Below the pieces are notes generated by a model that saw nothing but the letters and a program-made list of their open reading frames with translations, was not told where the DNA came from and made no database searches. From Hippasteria phrygiana (lineage: Eukaryota > Echinodermata > Asteroidea > Valvatida > Goniasteridae), in assembly GCA_037893225.1 (NCBI GenBank), contig JAZGUH010000378.1, forward strand, positions 613,001 to 677,000: DNA of 64,000 bases, read 5' to 3'. The position numbers and the translations under genes are program-made. This document shows positions 20,310-32,097 of the stretch, one piece after another (the first letter of the stretch is position 1; every line of letters starts with the position of its first letter).

Positions 20310-22604
20310 CAGGCTTCATATACACCCTTGTGAAACAAAATTCAGGACTTTTCCAGGCTTTTCCAGGTCAAGATTTTGATTTTTCCAGGACTTAATTCAG
20401 CTTGGACAGGCATATCACATACAATATAGCAAGCGCATACCTGTAATGAATATTGATTTTGTTTGATTCTTCTTTATAATTGGCTTCATGACTGATTTAC
20501 CTCTTTATTTGCAGAAGTTATTCCTTTAGTTTGTCGACTGTAGCTTGAAGAGAAGCAGAGACATCTGCATGTTCCGCTTTCTTTGTCTTTGCTGTTCGTC
20601 TTCAGCTGTTTGATTGGGTGATCAATGTCAGCTTGCCCGATGACTCAGCTTCATCAGCAAGCCTATCAGCTGATTTAAGCAGTGCATTTATGTCAACCTC
20701 TAGCCTTTGTTTCTTCTTTTTCAGATCTTCAATGTTCTCCAGCAGGGTTTTCCTTTTTCCCCATTTTGTTTGGTTTCCTTAAGTTTTCTTTGGTCCTCCA
20801 AGTACGACATGAACTTCTGTCGTGCAGATGCAGCAGAAACTAGAAGTTTCTTGGAGATGTCAACATGCAGAATACCCCCAACACTCTCGATGTGATCACA
20901 AATCTGCCTCCTTGCAACAATAATAGACTGTTCTTGCAGGTTGTCAGTTTCAACTTGTTTGTTGACAGAAAATCCCCTCTCAACTGTAGCTTGCCCATGA
21001 GACACAAGGAGGAGATCTTGCACCACACCCCACAGTGTCTTGTACTGCTGGTTTCCAGCCATGGCCTCATAGAACAGAGCATCTACCCTGCTCACACTGT
21101 CAAATGAGTCAAAGTTACGAAATACTGAATGACTGCCAGCCTGTGCAACTACATCAAGGAATTAATTATACTCTCTGATTATTTCATCACAAGAAGGGCC
21201 ACTCTTGATTCGTTTAGCTTTCACCGGTGCACTGATCAGCAGTTTCATGTTGGTGACACATTCATCTTTGGCTGTTGCCATCTGCATTGGACTGAGACAT
21301 GCCATGTACTTGACCAGCGCATACTTCAGTGGCGACTTGAGCAGAAGTTTGCTTGTGGTTTTCACAAGGAAAGCTTTGCATTCCAGTTTCACCTCGATGG
21401 CCTCCCTCTCACTGATCTTCTTTGGATTGCTTGGTGATTTTAGCTTCTTCAACTCTTGTCCTGCTGAGAAACCTAGATCTACACTGGCGATACTGCAATG
21501 TATGTCTTGATCCTCTGGATCAAGTTTGGCTGGTGAATCTGCCTCCTGTATGACTTCATTCTTGACAAACCTCTTCAGGAGACCCAACAGCAGTCTGTAC
21601 AGGTCTTGAGCCATGAAGGGCATCATCGGCTTGTCGGCCTGGAACTTCACAAGGAACGGTGCTATTTGCTGGGCAATGGACAGGAAGCAGTGAAGTTTTA
21701 CCATTATCGATTTATCTTTGGTGCAAGATACAACTGTATCAAACGGTGCAGTTCCTGGGTTTGGGACAATTTTTGCTTTAACCTTCTGCACATAGGTCTT
21801 CATATCTGGCCATATCTCAATCGCTTTCTCTGCCACTGGTACATTTTCCACCCAACGATGGCCGCAGAATTTGGCAGGGAAGACGTGGGATCCAGTTACT
21901 TTGGTGTAGTCTTCTCGTCTGGCTAGAGTATCCTTGAATAGTCTGTACATGCTCAAGAGAAGTTTCTGAATGGGCCATCCAGAGGCCACACACCCATCTT
22001 TAGATGCACCATGGACTGTGTGTATGAAGCCCACAGCTGCCAACATTCAGAAGGGTTTTGCCATAACTCTGTTAGCAGCTTGTCTTGCATCAACTGGTGG
22101 AATTTCCAGTTAACATTTGGTCCATCCATGGATATTTGGATTAGCTTCATTATAAAATCCAGGCTCTCTGCTAGCTTCAAACTCCTTCAGCAAATCCTGA
22201 GCAGTTGCATGACCCATAAACACCGACGACGTGTAGAAGCGAGTCTTGACTTGTAAAACAACATTATTATGTAATGCTATGTCTGCTCTTATAACCCTCC
22301 TATGCCGGCGCATATTGTATACATGTATACATCCGTTGTAAGCACACCTGCAGCACAAGTCAACACCACCAATGACCAGCATCTGGATTTTTAGTACCCC
22401 AGCAGCACAGCCTAGTATACAGTCGGACTCATTTTCTGTAAATTTTGATCGCAACTTATTGGACCGTTTTGTCTTTGTACTTTGAAACTAATATTTATTT
22501 TACTACAATTTCCAGGACTTCTTATAAAAATTAAGCATTTTCCAGTACTTTCCAGGATGGGTACAAAATTCCAGGATTTTCCAGGAGGCGTGCAAACCCT
22601 GGAC
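20310..22604 (-). mobile_element. hAT-like transposon inserted in the mariner element
   Basis: The right terminus read inward is CAGGGTTTGCACGCC followed by CCTGGAAAATCCTGGAATTT. The left end has CAGGCTTC and TTCAGGACTTTTCCAGG. Between them on the minus strand lie transposase-like frames. Boundaries are approximate and no exact TSD was found. Confidence 0.6.
20721..22250 (-). pseudogene. hAT-like transposase, broken in three or more frames
   Basis: Pieces in order: ISMDGPNVNWKFHQLMQDKL (about 22100-22150), then 22046-21162 with FPAKFCGHRWVENVPVAEKA and IWPDMKTYVQKVK, then 21095-20721 with LLLVSHGQATVERGFSVNKQ. The last block resembles the hAT C-terminal dimerisation region, and DGPNVN may hold the first catalytic Asp. 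Related uncharacterised proteins are repeated in corals, hydra and fish. Frame changes between pieces make it inactive. Confidence 0.65.
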
Positions 22605-22906
22605 TGACTGTGACTTGTTTACAGTTTTCATTCCAAGAAGCTGTCCATCTGTTGTTATAGCAGCCCAGTCATGAAGGGAATCTCTCTGATCGTTTATTGA
22701 GTCTGAAGTAAACTCCTTGGGTGGATGGTCTTTTGCTGCATATAGGCTCTAGTGTTCTGTTTGTTGATGCACCCGTTCAGAGGAAACTTTGCCTCATCAC
22801 CACAGATAAATCGTCGTCGCACAGCAGTGAACCATCTCAAATACCGCATCCTCCGCTCTGGATCACCTGGAGTTGGTGGCTGACCTTGCTGCACAAAAAA
22901 TGACAT
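22605..22906 (-). pseudogene. Fragment of mariner/IS630-type transposase
   Basis: It reads RRMRYLRWFTAVRRRFICGD then EAKFPLNGCINKQNTRAYM, resembling the DEA.F.LNG.VN.QN.R.W block around the second catalytic Asp of Tc1/mariner-IS630 transposases. A frameshift near 22730 leads into DHPPKEFTSD and WAAITTDGQLLG. It ends where the hAT-like element begins. Confidence 0.65.
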
Positions 22907-22960
22907 AACTTCTGATTGGCTTGACTGATTTTGATGAAATAAAGACTATTTTTCATGTAA

Positions 22961-23200
22961 TATGGTTTTCCGGTGCTCGTCTCCGGAAGACCCCTTTGGC
23001 ACTGGGGGGAAGGGCAGACATTCCAACAGCACAGGAAGCAATCAGACGCGTTTACGGATTGGTCGTCCCATGCGGTCGTCGCATGCGGTCGTCGGACCAT
23101 CCACCAATCCCAGACCGTGTTATGGTCGAGCAGTGTAGCATTCGCGCGCTTTCTGCCACTTTTCCGCTTTCTTCGCTGAGCGTACACATAGCCCAAAAAA
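22961..23200 (+). repeat. A1, left split direct repeat
   Basis: From TATGGTTTTCCGGTGCTCG to CATAGCCCAAAAAA. Identical to 28229-28468. It contains an internal near-tandem GCGGTCGTCGCATGCGGTCG. Confidence 0.9.
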
Positions 23201-25156
23201 AATTCTCCGAACTATCTGCAAAATTTCTCCTCTAGAAATTTCGCTCGAGATATCCCAGCAAGGGGAAACACTTGCCATTATCGGAAGATCCCAGAGGACG
23301 GCGGTCGGCTTGGAAAACGTCTTCATTCACGTCAAGCTCGAGCTTAGTCCAGGGCGCTTCAGCCTTCAGCAGACTTCCAACAAACCCACGGGCCGGGCAT
23401 TGACATGACCAGCATGCATGCAATACGACATGCAATACGACGCCCATGGCCGGCCGGCTAGCTCTGCATAGCGTTGATACCGCAGCCGACGGGGCAATGA
23501 ACAGCGCCCTCCAGTGCTGGTATCTGTGGCTGAGCCAGTCGCTCGAACAAACCGCGCCGCCTGGTCCGCCGCCGTTGATCGCGACGTGGCCCCAACGGGA
23601 GCGACAGCCTCCATGGCCTTCGTTTAAACCACGGACGGAGGATTAAGAAACTTTGAGAGAGCTGCCATTAACGACGGCCAGCTGGGAAACAGTCTCAGCT
23701 TGCCCTGCTTTAACACAACAAAGTACAACCATCGTGAGCCGCAGACCAGTGCAAACAAACCCCTGTCCAGTCTAGTAACCGAAGCAGCCAGCGTGCACCA
23801 CACCATGACACGCGGGGCACGGCACCTACGACTGCACCGCTCCAGCACGCAACCCCAACTGCCGGACTGGTAACACACCCCTACCATGGCTGGGCATCAC
23901 CACCTCGGGGGTCGACCACTGACCACGCTGACACATCTGGCGCCATGTACCTGTTTCACCCACAGTGGAGCGGCTGCTCCATACTTTTGGGCTTTGGCCC
24001 ATACATGACAGGTTTTTCAGGGAATCCCTGGCTCTACATAGTACATTGTAACATTGCACATCTGCCTGCACATCTGCCTGCACCCTGCCTGCATGCCAGC
24101 CCGCACCAACATCATTATATCAGACCCCATCACCAGCCCAATTCGGACAGCTTGATGTGTGTATCATCCCCCATTTGTGAAGTCGGACATCCGGGAAACT
24201 TGCCTGTACTACTGGTGAAGCTAAACTCTGCATGGAGATCAACGGTTTCTAGGCACTGCGAAGGGGAACTACACATACACATCGGCCGCCACCACGTAAC
24301 CAGAACAACGGGGCAGATCACGTCATGCCAACCTCTAGAATCCACTCCCGGTGAGGTGTTATAGTGCAGTCAGGCAAAATTTTGGTTTTGTCACCCCGTG
24401 CACACAATTCCGTAGTTTCCCCTGCCCTGGCCAATTAGATTAACCTCAAATTTATTTCCATTAATCCTGAGAGGGGAGGGGGACCCCAACAATTTGTAAT
24501 GTACATTAGATTGTATGTTCCTGACGCGAGGCCCCGTCCTCTAAATCTCGAGTCAGGTAGCACCCACAGTTTAGCATAGACGTAACGTTTGAGCGCTATT
24601 TCAAGCGACGTCAGTCGCATCATTTAAATAGTACAAACTCCTGTAAAATCTGGCTGGCAAATATTGCAAGAACATGGCATTAGTGAGTGGTTTTCTGTAT
24701 CGACAACTGAGAATTAAATTTCCGGATCGGGTACATTTTTCGTAAAACCTATTTTAAATGCAGTTCTAGAGTTCCTTCCCATAAGTACTGAACATTTACT
24801 CTGATTATTGCCAAAGTCTCGCCCTGCTTAAGTTGAGGCATTTGTCTGTACCAGAGGACGGGATAGACACTCCCAATGTGGGATTCCAGCAAACCAGTGC
24901 AGGTCTCATCATTCCATCGTGGGAGACACGCGAAAGTTATAGACAATTCAAAGTTAAATCGAAATGTCAAATAAATAAATAAATAAAATAAAAAAAAAAT
25001 AAAAAATAAAAAAATACAAATATATAATTAAAGTAAAGGAAGAAATAATTAAAGAAAATATGAATAAATTCAAAGAAAACTTTGGAAAGATTATTTTCAG
25101 TATACTTTTCTCGGGTTGCAGTATATATTAAAGATTACGAGCCATTTCTGGAAATA

Positions 25157-25343
25157 CAGTCGAACCCCGATAATAAGAGCACTGTTAGTACAACATCCTG
25201 CTTAAAAATAAATAAAATAATAAATAAATAGATAGGTCCTGGGTCCTTGTTTTTCTTTGTTTCAACTACTGACCATACAAGATACCTGTTATAACAAGGT
25301 AAATTGTAAAGTCCAGGGACCTCGTTATAAAGGTGTTCGACTG
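25157..25343. mobile_element. pogo/Tigger-type MITE, TA TSD
   Basis: The left end is CAGTCGAACCCCGATAATAA, the right end is CGTTATAAAGGTGTTCGACTG, and TA flanks both sides. These ends are typical of pogo-family elements. 187 bp. A single related end may lie at 50,058-50,110. Confidence 0.75.
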
Positions 25344-26394
25344 TAATGAATCATGTGCTTACAAAATTCCCAGGACGGTATTTAATACTTTTACCACCGT
25401 GGCCCAACGCCAACAACTCCGTTTGTTGTTTTATTATTTAAACAAAAATAAATAAATTAAAAATAGGCGGTTATATTACGACCCGATAGAATCTGTAGCG
25501 GACAGACTGTACAACTGTGGACAACGATGGAGTGGCAAATTAAACTAAAATTTGCCACCCTTGTGTGCTGATGTAATAAGTCAATGCAGCCTTGAAACCA
25601 GGGTGCCTTTGTCTTGTTCAATGGTTTGCAATACTAGCTGCTAACAAGGAACAGTCAAAATCTCCATTGTTGGAGCCAGCCACCGTGCCAACAACTGACT
25701 TCAGTACACTAATGGCAATTTGACTTGAGAAATTTTATATTCAATGTGATTTCTCAAAATATACTACATCAATGACTTATTCTTTGCCTGTCGATTTGGG
25801 CATTGGATGTTGTATTCAGAACTAAGCCCACCCATCTTGACGCAACTGCAACCGGTAACCATTGGTTTAGTCCGGAACATATAAGGTCAACATGTTTAGC
25901 TGGGCGAATCCATTTTTATCAGGGGGTGGAGTTATGATCTGAGTTACGTTTGATATAGCGGCAAAAAATTTGTATGTTCGTTCTTCATCAATATTTGAAA
26001 CAATACGAAATAAGTGAGGCTTATAATAATAAAAATAATTAAATAAATAAACGACATCAATAAAAGCATAGGACTACCCTATTACGTCCATTGAACCCTC
26101 GTCTAATTTCAAATGCTTTTACTCTTTCCAGTGATTTATCTCGAATAATTAAAGCAACTTAAAAACATTGACGAATCTGCCATACTATGTAAACATTTAG
26201 GTTGCACAGTTCGCAGGGAATCAGTTCTCTATTCCCACGCGTCGCGCAGTTGTTCCCGGACGAATCTTTCTCTGGAGACTAATAAGTGCTATAGTAGGTA
26301 CATGGCAACCCTGTCACCAACAGTGGCTTACGGGGAGTGAGGGAACACCTATACATGGCAGGCATCTTTTCTGCACAGCTTCTATATTCGGGAT

Positions 26395-26565
26395 ATGATT
26401 CCTAATCTATACCGAGTCCTGGATGGGGTCTATCACAAGGGGCGATCTTTCTTACCCCAGGACCTTATCAGGACCCCTCATTTGTTAATGAATCTCCCTT
26501 GCAAACTGGAATTCCTTAAGCGGTTTCCTAATGTGTTTCCACACGTAACAGTGGACATAGACTAA
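26395..26565 (+). CDS. Short unrecognised open frame (56 aa) inside the split-repeat element
   Basis: It reads MIPNLYRVLDGVYHKGRSFL, PQDLIRTPHLLMNLPCKLEF and LKRFPNVFPHVTVDID. Amino-acid composition is protein-like, but I recognise no family. It could be a leftover of the element's own gene or chance. Confidence 0.2.
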   Translation: MIPNLYRVLDGVYHKGRSFLPQDLIRTPHLLMNLPCKLEFLKRFPNVFPHVTVDID

Positions 26566-27643
26566 TAACAACGGCTATTCGAAGGGGGTGCACTTAGGCA
26601 TTTACAAATTATAGACGTCGAGCCGGGGTCCTGTTGGATTTTGCATTTTTAGGGGTTTTTCTTTCTGGTCAACTTCTCCCCTGATTCACAGACAATCGTT
26701 GAGGAGGGGTACGCCGTGGAGGCCTCCCAAGGCCAACTGGTTAATGAGACCCGGCCTCAATCCGTTCAGTGCGTGAACCCATCTCCGCCTGGTTCCTCAC
26801 AGTAGTCGCGGCACTCGCCCTACAGGGGAAATATCCCCGACTGGGAATAGAAACTGGTCCATTCAGACAATAAGTGCTTATTATGAGCAAGTACGAAAAA
26901 ATAGGCAGATATTCAAGCGGTCAGGCTCCCACATTCCCACGATGCCTGGCTTGAGAGTGACAATCCACTAATCATGCTCGTAGGTTAAGGTGTCAATTGT
27001 GGAAGCTCCGCACTATTACATCCCCGACGACTACGGCTTGCACTCGTGCCCCTACACACAGGGCCCCCCCCCACTATCGCCGCTGCCCCCCCCACTATCG
27101 CCGCTGCCCCCCCACCCCCCCCTCCCCCCCATTCACTTAGACGGATACCCCAAAGAATTTCGGCTGGACAGAGACAACACTAACCCTTAAGGGACCTCTA
27201 CCACAGGCTTTAGTTCCCACTAGCCTTGTATCGGGGCAGATTCGTTGCTCCCCAAATGGGCCATTGTATTTCAGTACCACTGCTCGATTATGAGCCCCAT
27301 TATCACCTGCCTTCGGCTAGACTCCCCCCCCCCCCCCCCCCCCCCGCATGCCCCTTTCTGTTCTCCTTTTGTCTACTTCACCCCACAGGTACCAGTGGAG
27401 CTACTAGCCTGGCGGGGAGCAAGCATGGGAGAATGGGGTTGACGGCTCCTTCAATCCGTGTCTAACCCCTGCGAAGGAGACCAATCTCGGGTGGAGGGCC
27501 CTCTGGGCTCATAGCTCACGCTCCCATTCACTCGCACTATGATCTATCCTTTTATTGCATTCACAGACTCCACCCACCCCCCTTATTATATTAGGACGGG
27601 GGGGGGGGGGGGGTTTGGCAAGTTCCTGAATTCGGAACTTGTT

Positions 27644-28226
27644 TGGCATAAAGTTAGGGGCAGGGACTCATTCACGGTTGATTTGGGGGGTTATCACATC
27701 ACACAGGCTAATTTCTAGGGACCTTACGATCGCCATAATGTGTATACCCTAGTTCTAATATTTGGATCACACTATAGTAACATGTACCTTGATTATAACC
27801 TGTGATCCCAAGATCGCTAACCGGCAATGTTAACTTGTGCTGGTTTTATCAAACTTTGGGTTGTCGCTACAACCAGTTTATAACAGCTGTTTAGTACAGC
27901 AGACAAACAATTGTGACTGTAATTATTGTCACAAGCTTACACCTTTAGTGCTTGACTTGGTGTTTATAATGCTCTGTCATTGTCATTCATTTTCTGACTA
28001 CCTGAAAATTGTGGGGCCCCAATCACGTTTCAAGCAAAGTTATAGTTAAATCGAACACTGGATATATGTCATGTAATCAATATACATTTGTATACTTAAT
28101 GTAGACGATACATGGAATTGTAAAGGAAAGCAAAGGAAAGCCAAATGGGCAATAAACGCTCGGCGAGGGGAGCCGGAGCATACCAAATATTAAATTGTCT
28201 GTGTCCTCTCTTCTCCATCTTGGGCC
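27644..28226 (+). repeat. B1, inner split direct repeat
   Basis: From TGGCATAAAGTTAGGGGCAG to CCATCTTGGGCC. It matches 29349-29931 throughout except GAGGGGAGCC versus GAGGCGAGCC. Confidence 0.9.
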
Positions 28227-28228
28227 AA

Positions 28229-28468
28229 TATGGTTTTCCGGTGCTCGTCTCCGGAAGACCCCTTTGGCACTGGGGGGAAGGGCAGACATTCCAACAGCAC
28301 AGGAAGCAATCAGACGCGTTTACGGATTGGTCGTCCCATGCGGTCGTCGCATGCGGTCGTCGGACCATCCACCAATCCCAGACCGTGTTATGGTCGAGCA
28401 GTGTAGCATTCGCGCGCTTTCTGCCACTTTTCCGCTTTCTTCGCTGAGCGTACACATAGCCCAAAAAA
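28229..28468 (+). repeat. A2, inner split direct repeat
   Basis: Identical to A1 and separated from B1 only by AA. Confidence 0.9.
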
Positions 28469-29348
28469 CCCTCCCTCCCTCCGCAACAAAACCACTCATG
28501 GTCAGTTTATCACATGGTGGCAGCGCCTACAGGGGTTAGGATCCCTAATCGTTTTCAGATTAAGGCTGTGGGTGGTCTGATGCTGGAGCAAGAGCCACTG
28601 GAGTGGCTAAGAATATACAGATAATTGGTCAGGCATAAACGGTTAGGCTCTGGGGTACGGGCAGGATTTGCTAATCCTAGTACATGTAGGTACGTGTATA
28701 TGTGCACCTCCAGGTGGAGGGTTGCAGTTTTTGGCTAGCCACGTTGCCTTGTGGTCGGCGGAATTCCCCTGGTTGATATTTTGGTCTGCCTTTGTATTAC
28801 TAGGCACCACTTTGGTCATCGTACCGGGTCTTCACCATGGGGCGGTTACCTACCCCAACATGTCTCATACTCCACCAAGCTGGAGTAGGTTTTGCCATCT
28901 CCGTTATGCCTCAGCTCACGTAACTTGTGAGTGTCGTTGGTTCACACGAGGACCCTCAGCATAGCACAGACCTCCCACGTTCCTTGACACACTTCAGGCA
29001 CCCTCTCCAGGTAGTTATGGCCCCGGTTGTCTCCTCTGCCATTTCCCTAGCCTCGGGTACTTCTTCCCCAGTCCTCCCCCTGTACCTTGGGGGGTAGGAG
29101 GGGAGTGGCATGAAGTTGGGGGGCGGGGGCCTATTTACGGGTCCTGGTTGTTCCCTCTCGCCATTTTCCGAACTTCAGGCACCTCTTTCCTTGGCCTCCC
29201 CCTGTACCTTTGGGGGTAGGATGGGAAGGCCATAAAGTTGGTAGGCGGGGGCCCATTTACATGTCCTAGTTGTCTCCTCTGCCATTTCCCTAACCTCGGG
29301 CACCTCTTCCCCAGGCCTCCTCCTGTACCTTAGGGGGTAGGAGGGGAG
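28469..29348. other. Segment between A2 and B2
   Basis: It has no counterpart after A1. CACATGGTGGCAGCGCC at 28,512 looks like a retroelement primer-binding site but I cannot assign a tRNA. A 98-codon frame (28668-28964) resembles nothing known. The right part is the tandem repeat below. Confidence 0.5.
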
Positions 29349-29352
29349 TGGC
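28975..29352. repeat. About 121-bp tandem repeat, three units
   Basis: TTGTCTCCTCTGCC-type sequence ends near 29040, 29162 and 29283. Each unit also has CCTCCCCCTGTACCTT..GGGGGTAGGA and GGCATAAAGTTGG. The last partial unit runs into the start of B2. Confidence 0.8.
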
Positions 29353-29931
29353 ATAAAGTTAGGGGCAGGGACTCATTCACGGTTGATTTGGGGGGTTATC
29401 ACATCACACAGGCTAATTTCTAGGGACCTTACGATCGCCATAATGTGTATACCCTAGTTCTAATATTTGGATCACACTATAGTAACATGTACCTTGATTA
29501 TAACCTGTGATCCCAAGATCGCTAACCGGCAATGTTAACTTGTGCTGGTTTTATCAAACTTTGGGTTGTCGCTACAACCAGTTTATAACAGCTGTTTAGT
29601 ACAGCAGACAAACAATTGTGACTGTAATTATTGTCACAAGCTTACACCTTTAGTGCTTGACTTGGTGTTTATAATGCTCTGTCATTGTCATTCATTTTCT
29701 GACTACCTGAAAATTGTGGGGCCCCAATCACGTTTCAAGCAAAGTTATAGTTAAATCGAACACTGGATATATGTCATGTAATCAATATACATTTGTATAC
29801 TTAATGTAGACGATACATGGAATTGTAAAGGAAAGCAAAGGAAAGCCAAATGGGCAATAAACGCTCGGCGAGGCGAGCCGGAGCATACCAAATATTAAAT
29901 TGTCTGTGTCCTCTCTTCTCCATCTTGGGCC
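29349..29931 (+). repeat. B2, right split direct repeat
   Basis: 583 bp, one difference from B1, ending at GGGCC directly before AA and the resumed mariner sequence. Confidence 0.9.
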
Positions 29932-30017
29932 AAGAAGTTCCCGCATCAGGATATGTCAAAATCTAGATTCTGAGGTTGCCTGGTTTGGCCTGAAAAATGT
30001 TTTTGGGACACCCTGTA

Positions 30018-30551
30018 TATAGACGTATATATATATTTTTTATTCCGACGGAAAGGGGAAACGGAGTTGTGTACAAGTGACCGTTTAAGGGGAAAAATGA
30101 CCTTAGGGCGAAAAATTTGTTTCCCCTTAATGTCACAGGTACATGTTCTAGGCAGAATTTTCTCAAATGTTTTTATTTTGTTCTTTGTGTTCTAAATAGC
30201 ATAATTCTGAAGTTTGGTCGAATTAGGTAAAGTTTGGGTTAGGTTACAGTAAAAAGAAGTTTGTGCACAAGTCTATAGGATTTCGCCTTTACGCCGGACA
30301 TAGCGTAATATATATATATTTTGTATCACGAAAAAATGCTTAATGGATGAAAGTGGCAGTTAAAGACTGTTGTAAATATATCATGCCTTTGTTATTAGTT
30401 TGTAAATCAGGGAAGGATTGCAATTTAACATTTTCAAGAATAACTGAGGTCCCCTTTTCTGGGGAGATGGGGAAATGCCAACACAACTATTTTTCTTTAA
30501 AAAAACCAGTGCAGTACATTTGCTTTTTGGGAATTCTGTAGATGTAAATTA
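30018..30551. other. Spacer, nothing recognised
   Basis: AT-rich, with two short TATATATA tracts. No open frame or clear repeat end. Confidence 0.5.
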
Positions 30552-30690
30552 GAACATTGCTTTCCGAGAGCCTGTGTGAAACAATTCACAGGCTCACTCG
30601 GGTGGGATTTGAACCCACGACTTCCTGCTTACTATATAGTGCAGACGTCTTTACCACTTGACCACTGTGAAAAAATTTACAGAGAAATCG
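30552..30690 (-). mobile_element. SINE family S1, minus copy
   Basis: It contains GGGATTTGAACCCACGACTT and CCGAGAGCCTGTGTGAAAC, the reverse complement of the S1 tRNA-like head and body. It faces the next copy across about 15 bp, making a large imperfect hairpin. Confidence 0.75.
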
Positions 30691-30705
30691 ACCAGCTGAC
30701 CCCGG

Positions 30706-30905
30706 CAAGCTCGGTGGTCGAGTGGTAAAGACGTCTGCATTAGTAACCAGGAAGTCGTGGGTTCGAATCCCACAGGCTCTCGGAAAGCACCGAGTAAACA
30801 GTGCTTCATACATTACGTCGGGATAGGGCAAAAAGAGACAAATCTCTGTTCTAATTTACATCATCATCCCCGACGCAAAAATTCCATCTTCAAATTCTGT
30901 AGATG
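30706..30905 (+). mobile_element. SINE family S1, plus copy
   Basis: The head GTCGAGTGGTAAAGACGTCT and GTCGTGGGTTCGAATCCCAC retains tRNA boxes A and B. The body is CACAGGCTCTCGGAAAGCA. Confidence 0.78.
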
Positions 30906-32097
30906 TTCTGTAAACAGCTCTCTGCAGGCTGAACTACATGGTTGTAAGAAGCCAATGCCCAGCATATTGTACAATCTATTCATCTCTGTTAATTAACTTG
31001 ATTTCTTGCAAAAGTGTGAATAGTGTTTAAAGGCACACAAGTGTCCTGAAATCTCCCCGAAATGTTATCTGGTTGTTACTTTCCTTTTCCAAGCTCTGGG
31101 TGAAAAGTAACCACGTAAAACAGTTGGGGCAACATACATGTAAATCTATATTTCAAGGAGGATGTCACATCTTTCATTTTATTTGCATGTCTGCATTAAA
31201 AAGTTGGCATTATCTCACTACAGTAAGAGTTTGATGAACAAAATTGATACGTTGGATAGAGGAAAGGTACTATTTCTTGGCATGTGAACTTGTCTAAAAC
31301 TGTCCATATTCTATCCGGATACATGTTTTAATTATCCAGAACTACACCACTGACTATTGAAAGTTTTATTTTATGAGTTAAAAAATGCACAATTGTGAGC
31401 TCATGTACATGTATATATATGAATGAACTTATCCATTAGACTGTTTAAAATCACTATAATCTTTCAGGCTTGTCAAGCTAGACAAAATTATGTATATTGT
31501 GTGTAAAATAGAATGGTTTTAGTTCTACTCTAAAAAAAAATATATAATTATAATCGGCCAAGAAATTTATCTCAGTTTGTAAAACAAACTTCTGTATTAA
31601 GAGATGATTGGGGTGCGTTCAATAGGGCAATACCGCTGCGATGAGGGGAGCGTCGGTATTGCGGGTCCCATACTGCCAATTGAAGGAATGCATACCAAAC
31701 GGGAAAGAAATTCAAACATGGCGACCGCTACAAATGTAGTGAAAAGAAAAGCGCTCCTTTCGTCTCTATTGTAATTGCAGATTTGTTTACATCTGTGATA
31801 TGTTACAAACCTATCATACAAAAAGGACAGTCGTCCATTCACTCAATCACCGTCTGCCATCTTCGTATGTATATCCCGGCATGCACTATTGAACACACCC
31901 CTGATTGGTTGTGGGACAATACCAGCCTTTCATCACGGAGTCAAATGTAAACTAGAGCATAAAATGGTGCCTATACTGCCTCTTTGCCTAGATACTATAT
32001 TTTACAAATGTACCATGGAAAATAAATCACCAGCTTTGGTATTTTGTATTTCTGTTTTGCATGTTGGTTATGTGGAAACTTTCTGCAAGTATTTGTA
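30906..32097. other. Spacer, nothing recognised
   Basis: AT-rich sequence. 31,610-31,900 has higher GC and a GCAATACCGCT / GGTATTGCGG inverted pair, possibly a small element. No gene. Confidence 0.4.

Larger units (their letters stand above)
23201..27643. other. Interior between A1 and B1, no intact gene
   Basis: GC-rich at 23,240-24,360 and AT-rich at 24,960-25,080, with homopolymer C tracts at about 27,065-27,130 and 27,327-27,345 and a G tract at about 27,598-27,613. It carries a pogo-type MITE (25157-25343). Open frames are short and none resembles reverse transcriptase, RNase H or a recombinase. Confidence 0.6.
22961..29931. mobile_element. Split-direct-repeat element (A1 - B1A2 - B2), candidate PAT/Ngaro-type retroelement
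   Basis: A1 22961-23200 and A2 28229-28468 are 240-bp direct repeats with no difference seen. B1 27644-28226 and B2 29349-29931 are 583-bp direct repeats with one difference. B1 and A2 are adjacent. AA stands at the left border (22959-22960), the B1/A2 junction (28227-28228) and the right border (29932-29933). This A1-B1A2-B2 order is the split direct repeat layout of PAT/Ngaro (DIRS order) elements. No reverse transcriptase or tyrosine recombinase frame could be read, so it is either nonautonomous or wholly decayed inside. A tandem insertion of a circular LTR-element molecule is the alternative. Confidence 0.65.
20128..30015 (-). mobile_element. Tc1/mariner-type element with nested insertions
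   Basis: It is flanked by TA (20126-20127, 30016-30017), with termini CAGGGTGTCCCAAAAA and TTTTGGGACACCCTG. The inverted repeat is about 160 bp, reaching GCAAGGTCAGCC at 20288; its right copy is split into 22887-22960 and 29934-30015. Own sequence is about 20128-20309, 22605-22960 and 29934-30015; the rest is insertions. A transposase fragment with CGDEAKFPLNGCINKQN is on the minus strand. Confidence 0.85.

Noticed and set aside
22837..28464. Two nearly identical minus-strand frames starting MGYVYAQRRKRKSGRKRAN
   Set aside because: Their identity comes from repeats A1 and A2. The frame is not conserved beyond the repeat and ends in unrelated sequence each time, so I do not call a protein.
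22961..29931. Ordinary LTR retrotransposon
   Set aside because: The outer ends are halves of the inner B1A2 block and not full copies of a single LTR, and no 4-6-bp target duplication is seen. A circular LTR-element insertion remains possible and is stated as the alternative.
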